Shown here piece by piece: positions 63,864-64,000 of a stretch of DNA of 64,000 bases (position 1 is its first letter; each line of letters opens with the position of its first letter). The stretch covers positions 1,058,001-1,122,000 of the forward strand of contig NZ_CP152049.1 of NCBI RefSeq assembly GCF_038630985.1, in the 5' to 3' direction. Source of the stretch: Paenibacillus sp. FSL H8-0548 (GTDB lineage Bacteria; Bacillota; Bacilli; Paenibacillales; Paenibacillaceae). The position numbers were made by a program, and so were the translations under genes. Below the pieces are notes generated by a model. That model saw only the letters and a list, made by a program, of their open reading frames with translations, was not told the DNA's origin and searched no databases.

Positions 63864-64000
63864 CGGAAGGGGTCAAAGGTTTATCCCTTTGCGGAAAAAA
63901 TCGATCCTCAATGTCCAAATCCAAAACAGATTCAAACGGCTCATACAGCACATCAACGTTGTTTTTGGGGTAAAGCTGAAAAATGGACCCTTTAACCTAA
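63864..64000. other. Right end of window, gene-poor
   Basis: No gene supported. TGGACCCTTT at 63984-63993 repeats, in the same direction, the IS3-type end motif at 60604-60613, so another related element may begin here. Confidence 0.35.

Noticed and set aside
55712-64000. Prophage remnant
   Set aside because: All recognisable genes are intron or IS genes; no phage structural, lysis or integrase genes seen.

Overview
The window looks like chromosomal DNA of a low-to-medium GC Gram-positive rod, most likely Paenibacillus or a close relative. The evidence is a very large S-layer-homology protein, a YesM/YesN-type two-component pair beside a sugar ABC importer, a 7TMR-type hybrid kinase with a SARP-like response regulator, strong AGGAGG-type ribosome sites, and frequent TTG/GTG starts.

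Layout. 1-3.6 kb: a glycerophosphodiester phosphodiesterase, an AraC regulator and a divergent GH2 glycosidase. 3.8-5.8 kb: a DoxX-like protein, a decayed tRNA-Ala(GGC) with its terminator, short AT-rich repeats, a winged-helix gene fragment and a DUF2975 membrane protein. 6.1-12.4 kb: an ECF sigma/anti-sigma pair, a histidine phosphatase, DUF4256, two VOC proteins, a YdhR-like monooxygenase, a DsbA/SpxH-like protein and a TetR regulator; two copies of a 20-bp palindrome flank one VOC gene. 12.4-14.8 kb: an MFS exporter with a divergent LysR regulator. 15-24.8 kb: a sugar-uptake and catabolism locus (two permeases, lipoprotein receptor, YesMN pair, then on the other strand an AraC regulator, a TIM-barrel isomerase and a Gfo/Idh oxidoreductase), preceded by a MITE-like foldback repeat. 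25-28.8 kb: a single-chain double ABC exporter behind a strong promoter with a Fur box. 29-38.3 kb: a REC-SARP regulator, a 1014-residue hybrid kinase and a 1.6-kDa-residue NHL/FN3/SLH surface protein. 38.7-39.8 kb: a pRiA4b ORF-3-like protein.

41.3-55.4 kb is the most unusual part: a visibly AT-richer cassette of six genes in two operons, bordered by transposase debris. Operon 1 is DUF4007-like protein, large P-loop ATPase and PAPS-reductase-family protein. Operon 2 is a P-loop ATPase, an unknown protein and a 1777-residue protein ending in an FtsK-type motor. The second operon resembles the Dnd phosphorothioation-dependent restriction set DptFGH in order, size and motifs. The first could be a non-canonical sulfur-modification or sensing module. 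DndA, B, D and E are not in the window. I infer an anti-phage island of hybrid or undescribed type; this is not proven.

55.7-64 kb is a mobile-element nest: a group IIC intron placed just after a terminator hairpin and split by an IS21-family element (8-bp target duplication), followed by an IS3-family relic split by an IS1182-family element, itself split by an IS256-family element, each step with a recognisable 8-bp direct repeat. Most of the transposase and maturase genes here are broken.
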